Made by a program: the position numbers and the translations under genes. Of a stretch of 6,291 nucleotides of DNA, positions 1-4,887 are shown piece by piece. Position 1 is the first letter of the stretch. Each line of letters begins with the position of its first letter. A model generated the notes under the pieces. That model was not told the DNA's origin and searched no databases. It was given only the letters and a program-made list of their open reading frames with translations. Source of the DNA: Nitrososphaerales archaeon TH5894. GTDB taxonomy: Archaea; Thermoproteota; Nitrososphaeria; Nitrososphaerales; Nitrososphaeraceae. The DNA is taken from the NCBI GenBank assembly GCA_014523485.1, contig JAATVK010000002.1, positions 1-6,291 of the forward strand. Direction: 5' to 3'.

Positions 1-1
1 T

Positions 2-616
2 AGCCCATCAGAAAGATTTTTGAGATTTACCAAAGATATTTTGTCAAATAATAAAGCAGACAAATCAAATAATCCATCGTTTAGGTCTTGTCTTTTACGT
101 ATACCAAATTCCTTTAATGCAAAATGTCTTGCTAGAGGTGAAAGCTTTGAAAACTCAAAGGTAAAAATCATCCAGGAATGGAATAGAGATAGGCCGTCTA
201 TAAAATTTCTGTTACTAGAGTTTAGAAGATACCTTATAAATCAAAAGATAAAAGAACTTAATAAAAAGAGGGAGATAGAGAGAAGGTCAGGCTATTTCTC
301 TAATAGGGAAAATAATAATACTATATTTTGGATAGAAAAACTTCTTGATACTCCAATATCAGATTTTAGAAAAAATGCTACAAATCTCATTCTTACTCCT
401 TATCTGGTAAATATCAAAAAGTTATCGTATCAACAGTCACTTGATATCCTAACTGATTGGTTACAAAAATGTAATTCTTTAAAGAAACTTGATTTTAAAC
501 CTGATTATCTGGCAAAACATGCCCTTTCTACTGCAATTGAAAAAAGAATACCGCCAATGAAGTTAGTAACACTAAAAGACCGAAATTTAGAGCTATATAC
601 TGTACTACATAAATAA
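2..616 (+). CDS. Archaeo-eukaryotic primase (PrimPol-like) protein, C-terminal part with PriX/pRN1-type helix bundle; 5' end outside window
   Basis: The frame is open from the left edge, so the N-terminus is missing; the first internal start (TTG at 20) is unlikely to be real. Two blocks are visible. Around nt 89-127, CLLRIPNSFNAKC resembles the third conserved motif of archaeo-eukaryotic primases (R-x-P-G-S-x-N-x-K type). It is followed by VKIIQEWN and RPSI, which often come next in these proteins. From about nt 326 to the stop, FWIEKLLDTPISDFRKNATN, then LTPYLVNIKKLSYQQSLDIL, WLQKCN, LDF and IPPMKLVTLKDRN resemble the helical-bundle domain of PriX and the pRN1 primase, which helps start primer synthesis. 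The family assignment is from memory of these patterns. The likely role is DNA priming or primase-polymerase activity, chromosomal or from an integrated element. The catalytic Asp motifs would lie upstream of the window. The position-30 Asn, where a Gly is usual, is a mild deviation. Confidence 0.62.
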   Translation, partial: SPSERFLRFTKDILSNNKADKSNNPSFRSCLLRIPNSFNAKCLARGESFENSKVKIIQEWNRDRPSIKFLLLEFRRYLINQKIKELNKKREIERRSGYFSNRENNNTIFWIEKLLDTPISDFRKNATNLILTPYLVNIKKLSYQQSLDILTDWLQKCNSLKKLDFKPDYLAKHALSTAIEKRIPPMKLVTLKDRNLELYTVLHK

Positions 617-707
617 AATTATTAAATCCTGACCTCTATAATAGAGATAGTTTAAAGTTTTATTGGATAGAAAAGCTATCATTTTTCATCTACTTCCAAG
701 TGTAAAT

Positions 708-730
708 TTAAACTCTAAAACAGAGTTTAA
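708..730. terminator. 9-bp hairpin between convergent genes
   Basis: TTAAACTCT (708-716) and AGAGTTTAA (722-730) form a perfect 9-bp inverted repeat around a 5-nt loop. It lies in the gap between the primase-like gene and the HTH gene, and its right arm abuts the stop codon of the latter at 731. It could act as a bidirectional 3'-end structure. Archaeal termination mainly needs U-rich tracts, so the terminator role is inferred. Confidence 0.35.
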
Positions 731-1162
731 TTACCAATTATAATATCTTGGTAAAGGTCTTAATGGTGGTAATATTCTTTGACTATAATCAAAGTGTAGT
801 CGTTTTAATTGTTCAACTTCATTTTTAAGATTTAATGATTGTGATTGTAGATTATAAATATTATTTGCATCCCTCAAAATATTTGCCATATCCTTTCCAT
901 TGATATTATTTCTATTTAAAAAACTGCGTATGGATAATAGGTTTGGTATATCATATCCACAAACTTCATACAATTCATAAGCTTCATACATTCTTGTTAA
1001 TCTCAAAAATTGCGACCAAAATTTCTTGGCTTTTTCATATGGAATATCTAAATCAATAGCAACATCAATAGACTTTTTACCTTCACGAAATAACTTAAAC
1101 GCTTGGCTACTTCCCACGACGTAAATGGTAATAAAATATCTACTATGATACTTTGACCTCAA
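731..1162 (-). CDS. HTH-like/coiled-coil protein of a family frequent in soil ammonia-oxidising archaea; function unknown
   Basis: About 143 residues from the TTG at 1162. Residues 20-50 (SQAFKLFREGKKSIDVAIDL, then PYEKAKKFWSQF) look like a helix-turn-helix of the kind that heads many hypothetical proteins of Nitrososphaeria. The middle (YELYEVCGYDIPNLLSIRSF) and a leucine-rich helix near residues 105-122 (LQSQSLNLKNEVEQLKRLHF) follow that family's order; the last part suggests a coiled coil. Function is unknown, perhaps DNA-binding or regulatory. The start is doubtful. A TATA-like element at 1199-1206 is centred 26-27 nt from an ATG at 1176, but that ATG runs only MKKVI before a stop. One extra base in the A6 run (1168-1173) would join it to the TTG frame. 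A GTG within YVVGSSQ is another possible start. Relatives often carry more N-terminal sequence, so 5' truncation is possible. Confidence 0.6.
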   Translation of the reverse strand: MRSKYHSRYFITIYVVGSSQAFKLFREGKKSIDVAIDLDIPYEKAKKFWSQFLRLTRMYEAYELYEVCGYDIPNLLSIRSFLNRNNINGKDMANILRDANNIYNLQSQSLNLKNEVEQLKRLHFDYSQRILPPLRPLPRYYNW

Positions 1163-1190
1163 ATTACTTTTTTCATAAATTTATCTATTA

Positions 1191-1206
1191 ATTTATATAT
1201 TATAAA
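1191..1206 (-). promoter_or_regulatory. TATA-box promoter of the HTH/coiled-coil gene
   Basis: Read on the minus strand the segment is TTTATAATATATAAAT. The TTTATAAT core is centred about 26-27 nt upstream of the ATG at 1176, the spacing expected for a leaderless archaeal transcript. It is about 40 nt from the TTG at 1162. Confidence 0.45.
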
Positions 1207-1258
1207 CTATTAAACATCTCTTATTGTTACCAACGAAGTGATTAATAAAAAAAAGAAT

Positions 1259-1465
1259 TTATCTCATTTTATGAAGGTCATCTTTTTCTTTTTGTATACT
1301 GTTAGAACCAAATCTATGTTCATGTGTTTGTGCATGTTCAGAGCAATAATAGTTTGAACATTTAGGACATTGATTTGTAGGTCTATTTCTACAGAAAATG
1401 GACGCACAAACTAAACCTCCACTAGTATTGGCTTTCCAATCTCTAGGATTGAATACCTCCCCCAT
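1259..1465 (-). CDS. Small zinc-binding protein, eight-ligand Cys/His (B-box/AN1-like) finger
   Basis: A 68-residue protein starting at ATG 1465. Its candidate ligands are C20-x4-C25-x7-C33-x2-C36-x4-C41-x2-H44-x3-H48-x-H50. Eight ligands in this order would bind two zinc ions in a cross-brace, as in AN1 and B-box fingers. The CPKCSNYYCSEHAQTHEHRF stretch is the best match to those folds. The rest is short: a W10-containing head and a charged tail (QKEKDDLHKMR). Archaeal AN1-like proteins exist but the role here is unknown; protein- or nucleic-acid binding is the usual expectation. The gene has its own promoter and is separated from the HTH gene by about 100 nt. The start is supported by a TATA element 26-27 nt upstream. 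Confidence 0.72.
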   Translation of the reverse strand: MGEVFNPRDWKANTSGGLVCASIFCRNRPTNQCPKCSNYYCSEHAQTHEHRFGSNSIQKEKDDLHKMR

Positions 1466-1485
1466 ATCTTATATACTATAAAAAA

Positions 1486-1498
1486 GGATATTTAACTT
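1486..1498 (-). promoter_or_regulatory. BRE/TATA promoter of the zinc-finger gene
   Basis: The minus strand reads AAGTTAAATATCC, with the TATA core centred about 26-27 nt upstream of ATG 1465. It closely resembles the AAGTTTATATACC element before the phasin-like gene, so a leaderless start at the ATG is likely. Confidence 0.55.
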
Positions 1499-1786
1499 TA
1501 AGTAATCAATTTATCAGTTTATAAATATGCAGAAGAGTCAAAGAGACTGTATTTAGCAAAAACCTTCGTTTTTTGGTGGGGAACATCTTTTATATCAATA
1601 TAATTAACTTCGTGCTCCTGTTTCAAAAAGGAGGGCTAAATTTATAGGATGTCTGAATCGTTATGTCAAATCCCACTACTTTAATACGGTTCGTTATTCT
1701 TGTAATTACAAATATATTACCTCAAATTATACAAATAAATAGATAATACGTACAAAAATATGACTATTCGCTAGACATAATTACAT

Positions 1787-1799
1787 AAGTTTATATACC
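1787..1799 (+). promoter_or_regulatory. BRE/TATA promoter of the phasin-like gene
   Basis: AAGTTTATATACC contains the TATA core TTTATATA at 1790-1797, centred 26-27 nt upstream of ATG 1820. The spacing predicts a leaderless transcript and supports the chosen start. Confidence 0.65.
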
Positions 1800-1819
1800 T
1801 TAGTAACGTATATATATAC

Positions 1820-2446
1820 ATGTCAACAAGAAAAGAAGAAATAAAAGTAAATGAGAATATAGCTGTAAATGAACCAAAATTTAATGAAAAAAATACAACT
1901 AAATTTAACAAAGACAACAATAATTTTAATGAAAGAACAAATAACACCTTAAATCAACAACAAGATGCAATAAACAAGACACTAGACAACGTATTAAATA
2001 ATGTCAAAAGAACAACTGATGAAGCTACACGAGAAATTCCACGATATTCACAACGTATTGCTGAATATCAAGAACAAACTATTCAAACCATAAGAGATAT
2101 TGCTTCTGACTATATCGAAGCACAAAAACAAGTAATAAACTCTTTTCAATCACAACAAGTAGACAGAAATAGTGGAAATAACAACGGAGCATGGGACTGG
2201 TTTAATCCACAAAAAATCGCAGAAAATTACGCAGTAATGGTAAATAACTTTACAAGTTACCTATTAAATACTAGCAATCTAATAAACAATGCTCTAGCAT
2301 CAAATATGAGAGTATACAATACAGCACTTGAACAAACACGTGATAATGTGAAGGCTTGCGCAAAAACAAATACCAATTACATACAAGCAGTAAAAGAAGA
2401 ATCAGTTAATAGCTACAATAAAGAGGTAAATACTAGAAGTCCTTAA
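1820..2446 (+). CDS. Phasin-like, Asn/Gln-rich coiled-coil protein
   Basis: 208 residues with no signal peptide or membrane segment. The first 45 residues are low-complexity and rich in Asn, Lys and Glu, hence disordered. Residues about 45-112 form long amphipathic helices (QQQDAINKTLDNVLNNVKRT, then IRDIASDYIEAQKQVINSFQ). A short Trp-containing linker follows (GAWDWFNPQKIAENYAVMVN), then further helices to about 195. The pattern of helices, a W-x-W/NP linker, then helices resembles a recurring family in Nitrososphaera-type archaea that looks like phasins, the proteins coating polyhydroxyalkanoate granules; some of these archaea carry PHA synthase genes. The phasin role is inferred from architecture, and no PHA gene is in this window. 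The coding strand is markedly A-rich. The start is fixed by a well-placed TATA box. Confidence 0.6.
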   Translation: MSTRKEEIKVNENIAVNEPKFNEKNTTKFNKDNNNFNERTNNTLNQQQDAINKTLDNVLNNVKRTTDEATREIPRYSQRIAEYQEQTIQTIRDIASDYIEAQKQVINSFQSQQVDRNSGNNNGAWDWFNPQKIAENYAVMVNNFTSYLLNTSNLINNALASNMRVYNTALEQTRDNVKACAKTNTNYIQAVKEESVNSYNKEVNTRSP

Positions 2447-2450
2447 CAAC

Positions 2451-2464
2451 CCCTTTTATTATTA
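2451..2464 (+). terminator. T-rich tract after the phasin-like gene
   Basis: CCCCTTTTATTATT begins just after the stop codon at 2444-2446. A pyrimidine/U-rich run directly after a gene is the usual archaeal termination signal. No stable stem precedes it. Confidence 0.35.
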
Positions 2465-2507
2465 GATACAAAAGACAGTATCTGAATGACTCTCACACCA
2501 TACAACA

Positions 2508-2969
2508 ATGATTGATTTAAACCAATCTGCAGAAGACCAAAAGAAGAAAGAAAAAACCTAAAAGAATCCTACATTCGAACCAGACTCAGATATTCAATAT
2601 CTTTATTCTCTTTTTACAAAACTGTATGGTTTTTCAATATCAGATGTGAAATTTGTACAAAATGGCAACAAATGCTTAGAAATTATACATTCTAGTATAG
2701 AAGACAATAACAACAAGAACAACAACAACGACCATGATATCTTTATAGTATACACGTATCTTCCTGACATTTTAGGTTTTGAAGTTGCTAGAAAGATTCG
2801 TGATAGATTACCAAATAAAAGAATAATATTAACTACAACCTATTCACTAGATAATATAAGCAGTATGATAGAATCAATTGGTATAAAAAGCCAAGATGTG
2901 CTTTTTAAGCCTTTTAGCTATTCTGACTTAGTTTCTATTTTAAAAGAACCAGGAATGTCATACAACTAA
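2508..2969 (+). pseudogene. Degenerate CheY-like receiver (response regulator), in-frame stop and lost phospho-Asp
   Basis: One reading frame starts at ATG 2508 (MIDLNQSAEDQKKKEKT), meets TAA at 2559-2561, then continues as an open receiver-like sequence to the stop at 2967-2969. Sequence after the TAA but before the first possible restart (GTG 2646) is recognisably receiver: DIQYLYSLFTKLYGF matches the first helix of this archaeal REC family. The GTG therefore cuts the fold and is not a natural start. The usual V-x-DDE acidic pocket is eroded (FEPDSD). The expected phosphoacceptor strand (IILDYRMPD in relatives) reads FIVYTYLPD, so Asp is replaced by Tyr. Later parts survive: GFEVARKIRD, RIILTTTYSLD with the Thr, and the Lys of LFKPFS. 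An AAC-repeat makes an Asn-rich loop at about 2707-2730. It most likely descends from a stand-alone receiver and can no longer be phosphorylated. Confidence 0.75.
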
Positions 2970-3016
2970 TATTGTTGTTTAATATCATCGTTTGTTATTC
3001 TTCTAATTCAAATGAG

Positions 3017-3045
3017 TTTGTTATAATTATTATATACATAACAAA
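3017..3045. terminator. 8-bp AT-rich inverted repeat between convergent genes
   Basis: TTTGTTAT (3017-3024) pairs with ATAACAAA (3038-3045) across a 13-nt loop. It lies between the end of the receiver pseudogene and the end of the tautomerase gene. A shared 3'-end structure is plausible, but the AT content makes chance pairing possible. Confidence 0.25.
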
Positions 3046-3055
3046 TATAGTTATA

Positions 3056-3232
3056 TTATAGACGAACTCCTGAGGAATACCAATTTCCATGAGGTGCTTC
3101 TTGAAATACTATAATTACCTCTTCTTTCTTTATGGTTAATATCTTTGCTATATCTTCAGTCATTGCCTCTGCGAGTCTATCTTTTTCTCTCTGTGTTCTA
3201 CCACTATACATTGATACTGTTATTATTGGCAT
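3056..3232 (-). CDS. 4-oxalocrotonate tautomerase-family protein (small subunit, DmpI-like)
   Basis: A complete 58-residue gene from ATG 3232 to TAA 3056-3058. It begins MPIITVSMYSGRTQREKDRL and ends NWYSSGVRL. Removing Met exposes the N-terminal Pro1 used as general base in this superfamily. Arg11 of the GR-x-x-x-x-K motif is in the canonical place, and W50 stands where 4-OT has its active-site Phe50. Arg39 of classic 4-OT is Ile here, as in several archaeal and DmpI-like members, so the true substrate is uncertain. The length is typical for the short tautomerases, which form hexamers in the cytoplasm and interconvert keto and enol acids. It stands alone, with the receiver pseudogene converging from the left; no aromatic-degradation genes are nearby. 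The promoter is not clear. Confidence 0.88.
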   Translation of the reverse strand: MPIITVSMYSGRTQREKDRLAEAMTEDIAKILTIKKEEVIIVFQEAPHGNWYSSGVRL

Positions 3233-3554
3233 TGTGTAATAAGCATAAAAGAGATAGATAAGAATATCGTTAACTAAACTTCACTAGATTAGCAGAAAAG
3301 TATCTATATTATTTTGGTAAAGTAATTCTTGTTTGACTTTATAAATCAATTTTGAACTAACAATTTTTATTATATTTATTTTTTATTTTTATATTAAAAT
3401 AAGTTCTATTAATAAAAGCTAAATACTATGTAATAGAACCCCACTACATGGAAGGCTCTACTCCCGAAGGTCTATTAAATAAGTAAATGAACCCGATTGT
3501 TAAAAGATGAACTCTAGTATATATTAATATCAAAAAAATAGTAAGAATATGTAT
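3233..3554. other. Intergenic region holding ncRNA candidate A and T-rich DNA
   Basis: Apart from the RNA candidate at 3391-3491 there is no gene. The longest plus-strand ATG frame (3448-3486) encodes only MEGSTPEGLLNK and overlaps the RNA stem. Positions 3361-3400 are nearly pure A/T. The segment 3233-3300 should hold the tautomerase promoter. CTTTTATG near 3247 is TATA-like but only about 15 nt from the start, so no clear assignment is made. Confidence 0.4.
3391..3491 (-). ncRNA. Candidate structured small RNA, copy A
   Basis: Read on the minus strand from about 3491. The segment has a possible UUCG-capped turn (CCTTCGGG, 3463-3470), then the box TCGGGAGTA. A 7-bp stem follows: TAGAGCC (3460-3454) with GGTTCTA (3440-3434), including one G-U pair and a 13-nt loop. 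Then come the box GTATTTAGCTTTTATT (3426-3411) and a U-rich tail. Copy B at 4703-4821 has the same boxes in the same order, with two fully compensatory base-pair changes in the stem. On the plus strand the G-U would be an A-C mismatch, which favours the minus strand. A minus-strand TATATACTA (about 3515-3524) lies about 26 nt before the proposed start. An alternative stem pairs 3432-3440 with 3469-3476. The family is not recognised. It could instead be a mobile-element remnant, or a 3' UTR of the hydrolase gene ending at 3555. Confidence 0.45.
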
Positions 3555-4511
3555 TTAGGATTTTATCCAATCTCTTACTACTATATTCATTATACCATCA
3601 TCAAGGAATAAACCAGTGGTGGAATTTCTCAAACCTATATATCCACAATGATTGTCTCCCCATACTTTAACTGGATTGATATCTTCAAAACATTCCTCTA
3701 GGTTACCATCTCCGTCTGCATCAGAAAAAGGAGGTATTTCATTAACGACATTTGTTTCATGATAATTTGAAGGAACATTTAGTTTTAAGGCACCCACTAA
3801 ACCTAGTGGTTGACGATTCTCCAATTGATTTACTTTTAATCCATCATCTTCAGGGTCGTATAAATTGTAAAATTTATCTACTACATTCTCTGTTGCATTT
3901 CCTAATAAAGTATTATTTGCTATCAACTTATTGTTAATAGCTGCACCGAGTAAATGTACAGAAGTTATCATAGCTGTCCCACTGGCATTTTGATTGAGAC
4001 TAACTAAAGTGCTGTTAACTACCGCTGCACCCAATGAATGAGCTAAAATGCGAATATTAGTTTTGGGACAGTTTTGTTCTATTTTGAATTCAGCTGTGAA
4101 ATTTGCAAGTTGTTCTCCACTTTTTGTAGCATTACCTTTAGCTTGTTCCCAAAGAACTTTGGAATCTCAACCGAATCCAACTAGAGGTATTCGATAATTA
4201 TTATGTAATAAGGAAGTTTGTAGTCTGTTAAATTCTTCTTTAGCTTCCATATCATCTCGATTAAAACCATGAATATAAATAGCAGTTTCTGAAGGGCAGT
4301 CTGAACCAAATTTAGTCAGAGTGAAATTAACAGCGGCAGGGGCATAAAATATATCACGTGTATTAACTTCGGCTATCGGTGAAAGGGTTTTATCTGATAT
4401 ATAATTATTGTATGCTAATACTGAAGGTATGAATATAATAAAAGAAAGAGCAACTAGTGTTGATATTATCAATGTTATAACCACTGTATTTGATTTCATG
4501 AATGAATTCAT
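3555..4511 (-). pseudogene. Secreted alpha/beta-hydrolase (lipase/esterase-like), interrupted by one in-frame TGA
   Basis: A single frame of 318 codons runs from ATG 4511 to TAA 3555-3557, broken only by TGA at 4167-4169 (codon 115). Relatives have GFSWDS there, so TGG to TGA is the obvious change (frame reads GFG*DS). Residues 1-33 are a signal peptide ending PSVLA, so the product would be exported. Motifs in order are the oxyanion turn YIHGF (79-83), the nucleophile elbow AHSLGAA (Ser159), an acidic loop NLYDPEDD (Asp222/223 candidates) and the EF-hand-like Ca loop DADGDGNLEE (264-273). The probable catalytic His288 lies in WGDNHCGYIG. Everything after the stop is well preserved, so the lesion is recent, a sequencing error, or read through. 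The substrate is unknown (ester or lipid suspected). The second ATG (4499) fits the TATA box better than the first. Confidence 0.78.
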
Positions 4512-4702
4512 TATTAGATATTAATATATAACAAATAAGTCACATCATTATCTTAAATAATTAGCTATATTATTCATAATTTTTTTAAAGAATTTTTTTC
4601 GAATTATTATTAATCTTTTTTTCATTGAAATCCATTTTTTCCTAAAACTCTACTAGATGGCTTGTTATCCAGAAAAATATAGGCTCATTTCTTCCCATTC
4701 CA
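4512..4702. other. AT-rich intergenic stretch with no gene
   Basis: Together with ncRNA candidate B this makes a 376-nt gap between two minus-strand genes. It contains the hydrolase promoter and several T runs (about 4579-4640). The longest ATG frames are 16-23 codons without supporting signals. Nothing else is recognised. Confidence 0.4.
4521..4531 (-). promoter_or_regulatory. TATA-box promoter of the hydrolase gene
   Basis: The minus strand reads TTATATATTAA, centred about 28 nt upstream of the second Met codon (4499) and only about 16 nt from the first (4511). Leaderless initiation would therefore favour MKSNTVVITLII as the real N-terminus, which is also a more typical signal peptide. Confidence 0.5.
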
Positions 4703-4821
4703 ATATATTATTAAACATAAGTTTCTAATAATAAAAGCTAAATACAAGATAGTAGTAATACCTTTACAATAGACTCATATTTTTGCACCGCTATCGGTAT
4801 TACTCCCGACGGGCCCGTAGT
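4703..4821 (-). ncRNA. Candidate structured small RNA, copy B
   Basis: Same layout as copy A on the minus strand. CCCGTCGGG (4813-4805) can form a 3-bp turn and overlaps the box TCGGGAGTA. A perfect 9-bp stem follows, AGTAATACC (4804-4796) with GGTATTACT (4762-4754), closing a 33-nt loop. The box GTATTTAGCTTTTATT (4745-4730) and a tail matching copy A come next. Inside the loop, ACCG/CGGT next to the stem offers a competing small hairpin. Compared with A, the stem has G-C to A-U and A-U to U-A double changes and one G-U to A-U change, so pairing is conserved while sequence is not. A weak TATA-like AAATACTA near 4845-4852 lies roughly 26 nt before the proposed start. It sits about 65 nt past the stop of the RecA-like gene. 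Function is unknown. Confidence 0.45.
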
Positions 4822-4887
4822 TTTCTTGGGTTAACGATATTTGATAGTATTTTGATACAAGATAGTTATTCATTCTTTTCTATTACA

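Larger units (their letters stand above)
1466..1819. other. 354-nt intergenic region between divergent genes, possible orphan promoter and hairpin
   Basis: No credible protein gene; the longest ATG frames are about 10-26 codons with no supporting features. Apart from the two flanking gene promoters it contains a good TATA box, TTTATAAATA at 1518-1527 (+), that precedes no gene. It also holds a second TATA-like TTTTATATC near 1589 and a 5-bp hairpin CTCCT/AGGAG (1615-1619 / 1629-1633, 9-nt loop). These could belong to a small RNA on the plus strand, but nothing confirms one. Confidence 0.3.

Noticed and set aside
2707..2730. AAC trinucleotide repeat as a microsatellite of interest
   Set aside because: It encodes an Asn-rich loop common in receivers of these AT-rich archaea; low complexity only.
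2646..2969. GTG-started 107-residue receiver as an intact gene
   Set aside because: Recognisable receiver sequence lies upstream of the GTG in the same frame, so this start would remove the first strand and helix.
3448..3486. Short plus-strand frame MEGSTPEGLLNK, with a look-alike GITPDGPV in copy B, suggesting a coding repeat
   Set aside because: The shared 16-mer upstream falls in a different reading frame in the two copies and stops lie close on both sides; pairing between the arms explains the conservation better.
3752..3937. 61-residue plus-strand frame
   Set aside because: It is antisense to the conserved hydrolase sequence and has no promoter or recognisable features.
4579..4640. Long T runs as a possible replication origin
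   Set aside because: No origin-recognition boxes or repeated motifs were seen; plain AT-rich intergenic DNA is sufficient.
4657..4728. 23-codon plus-strand frame starting MACYPEKYRL
   Set aside because: It has a stop directly before the ATG, no promoter at the right spacing and no similarity; it also overlaps the conserved tail of RNA candidate B.
3391..4821. Copies A and B as the two ends of one transposon flanking the hydrolase
   Set aside because: The copies are in direct orientation, no transposase lies between them, and no target duplications were found; conserved pairing argues for RNA, though a MITE origin is not fully excluded.
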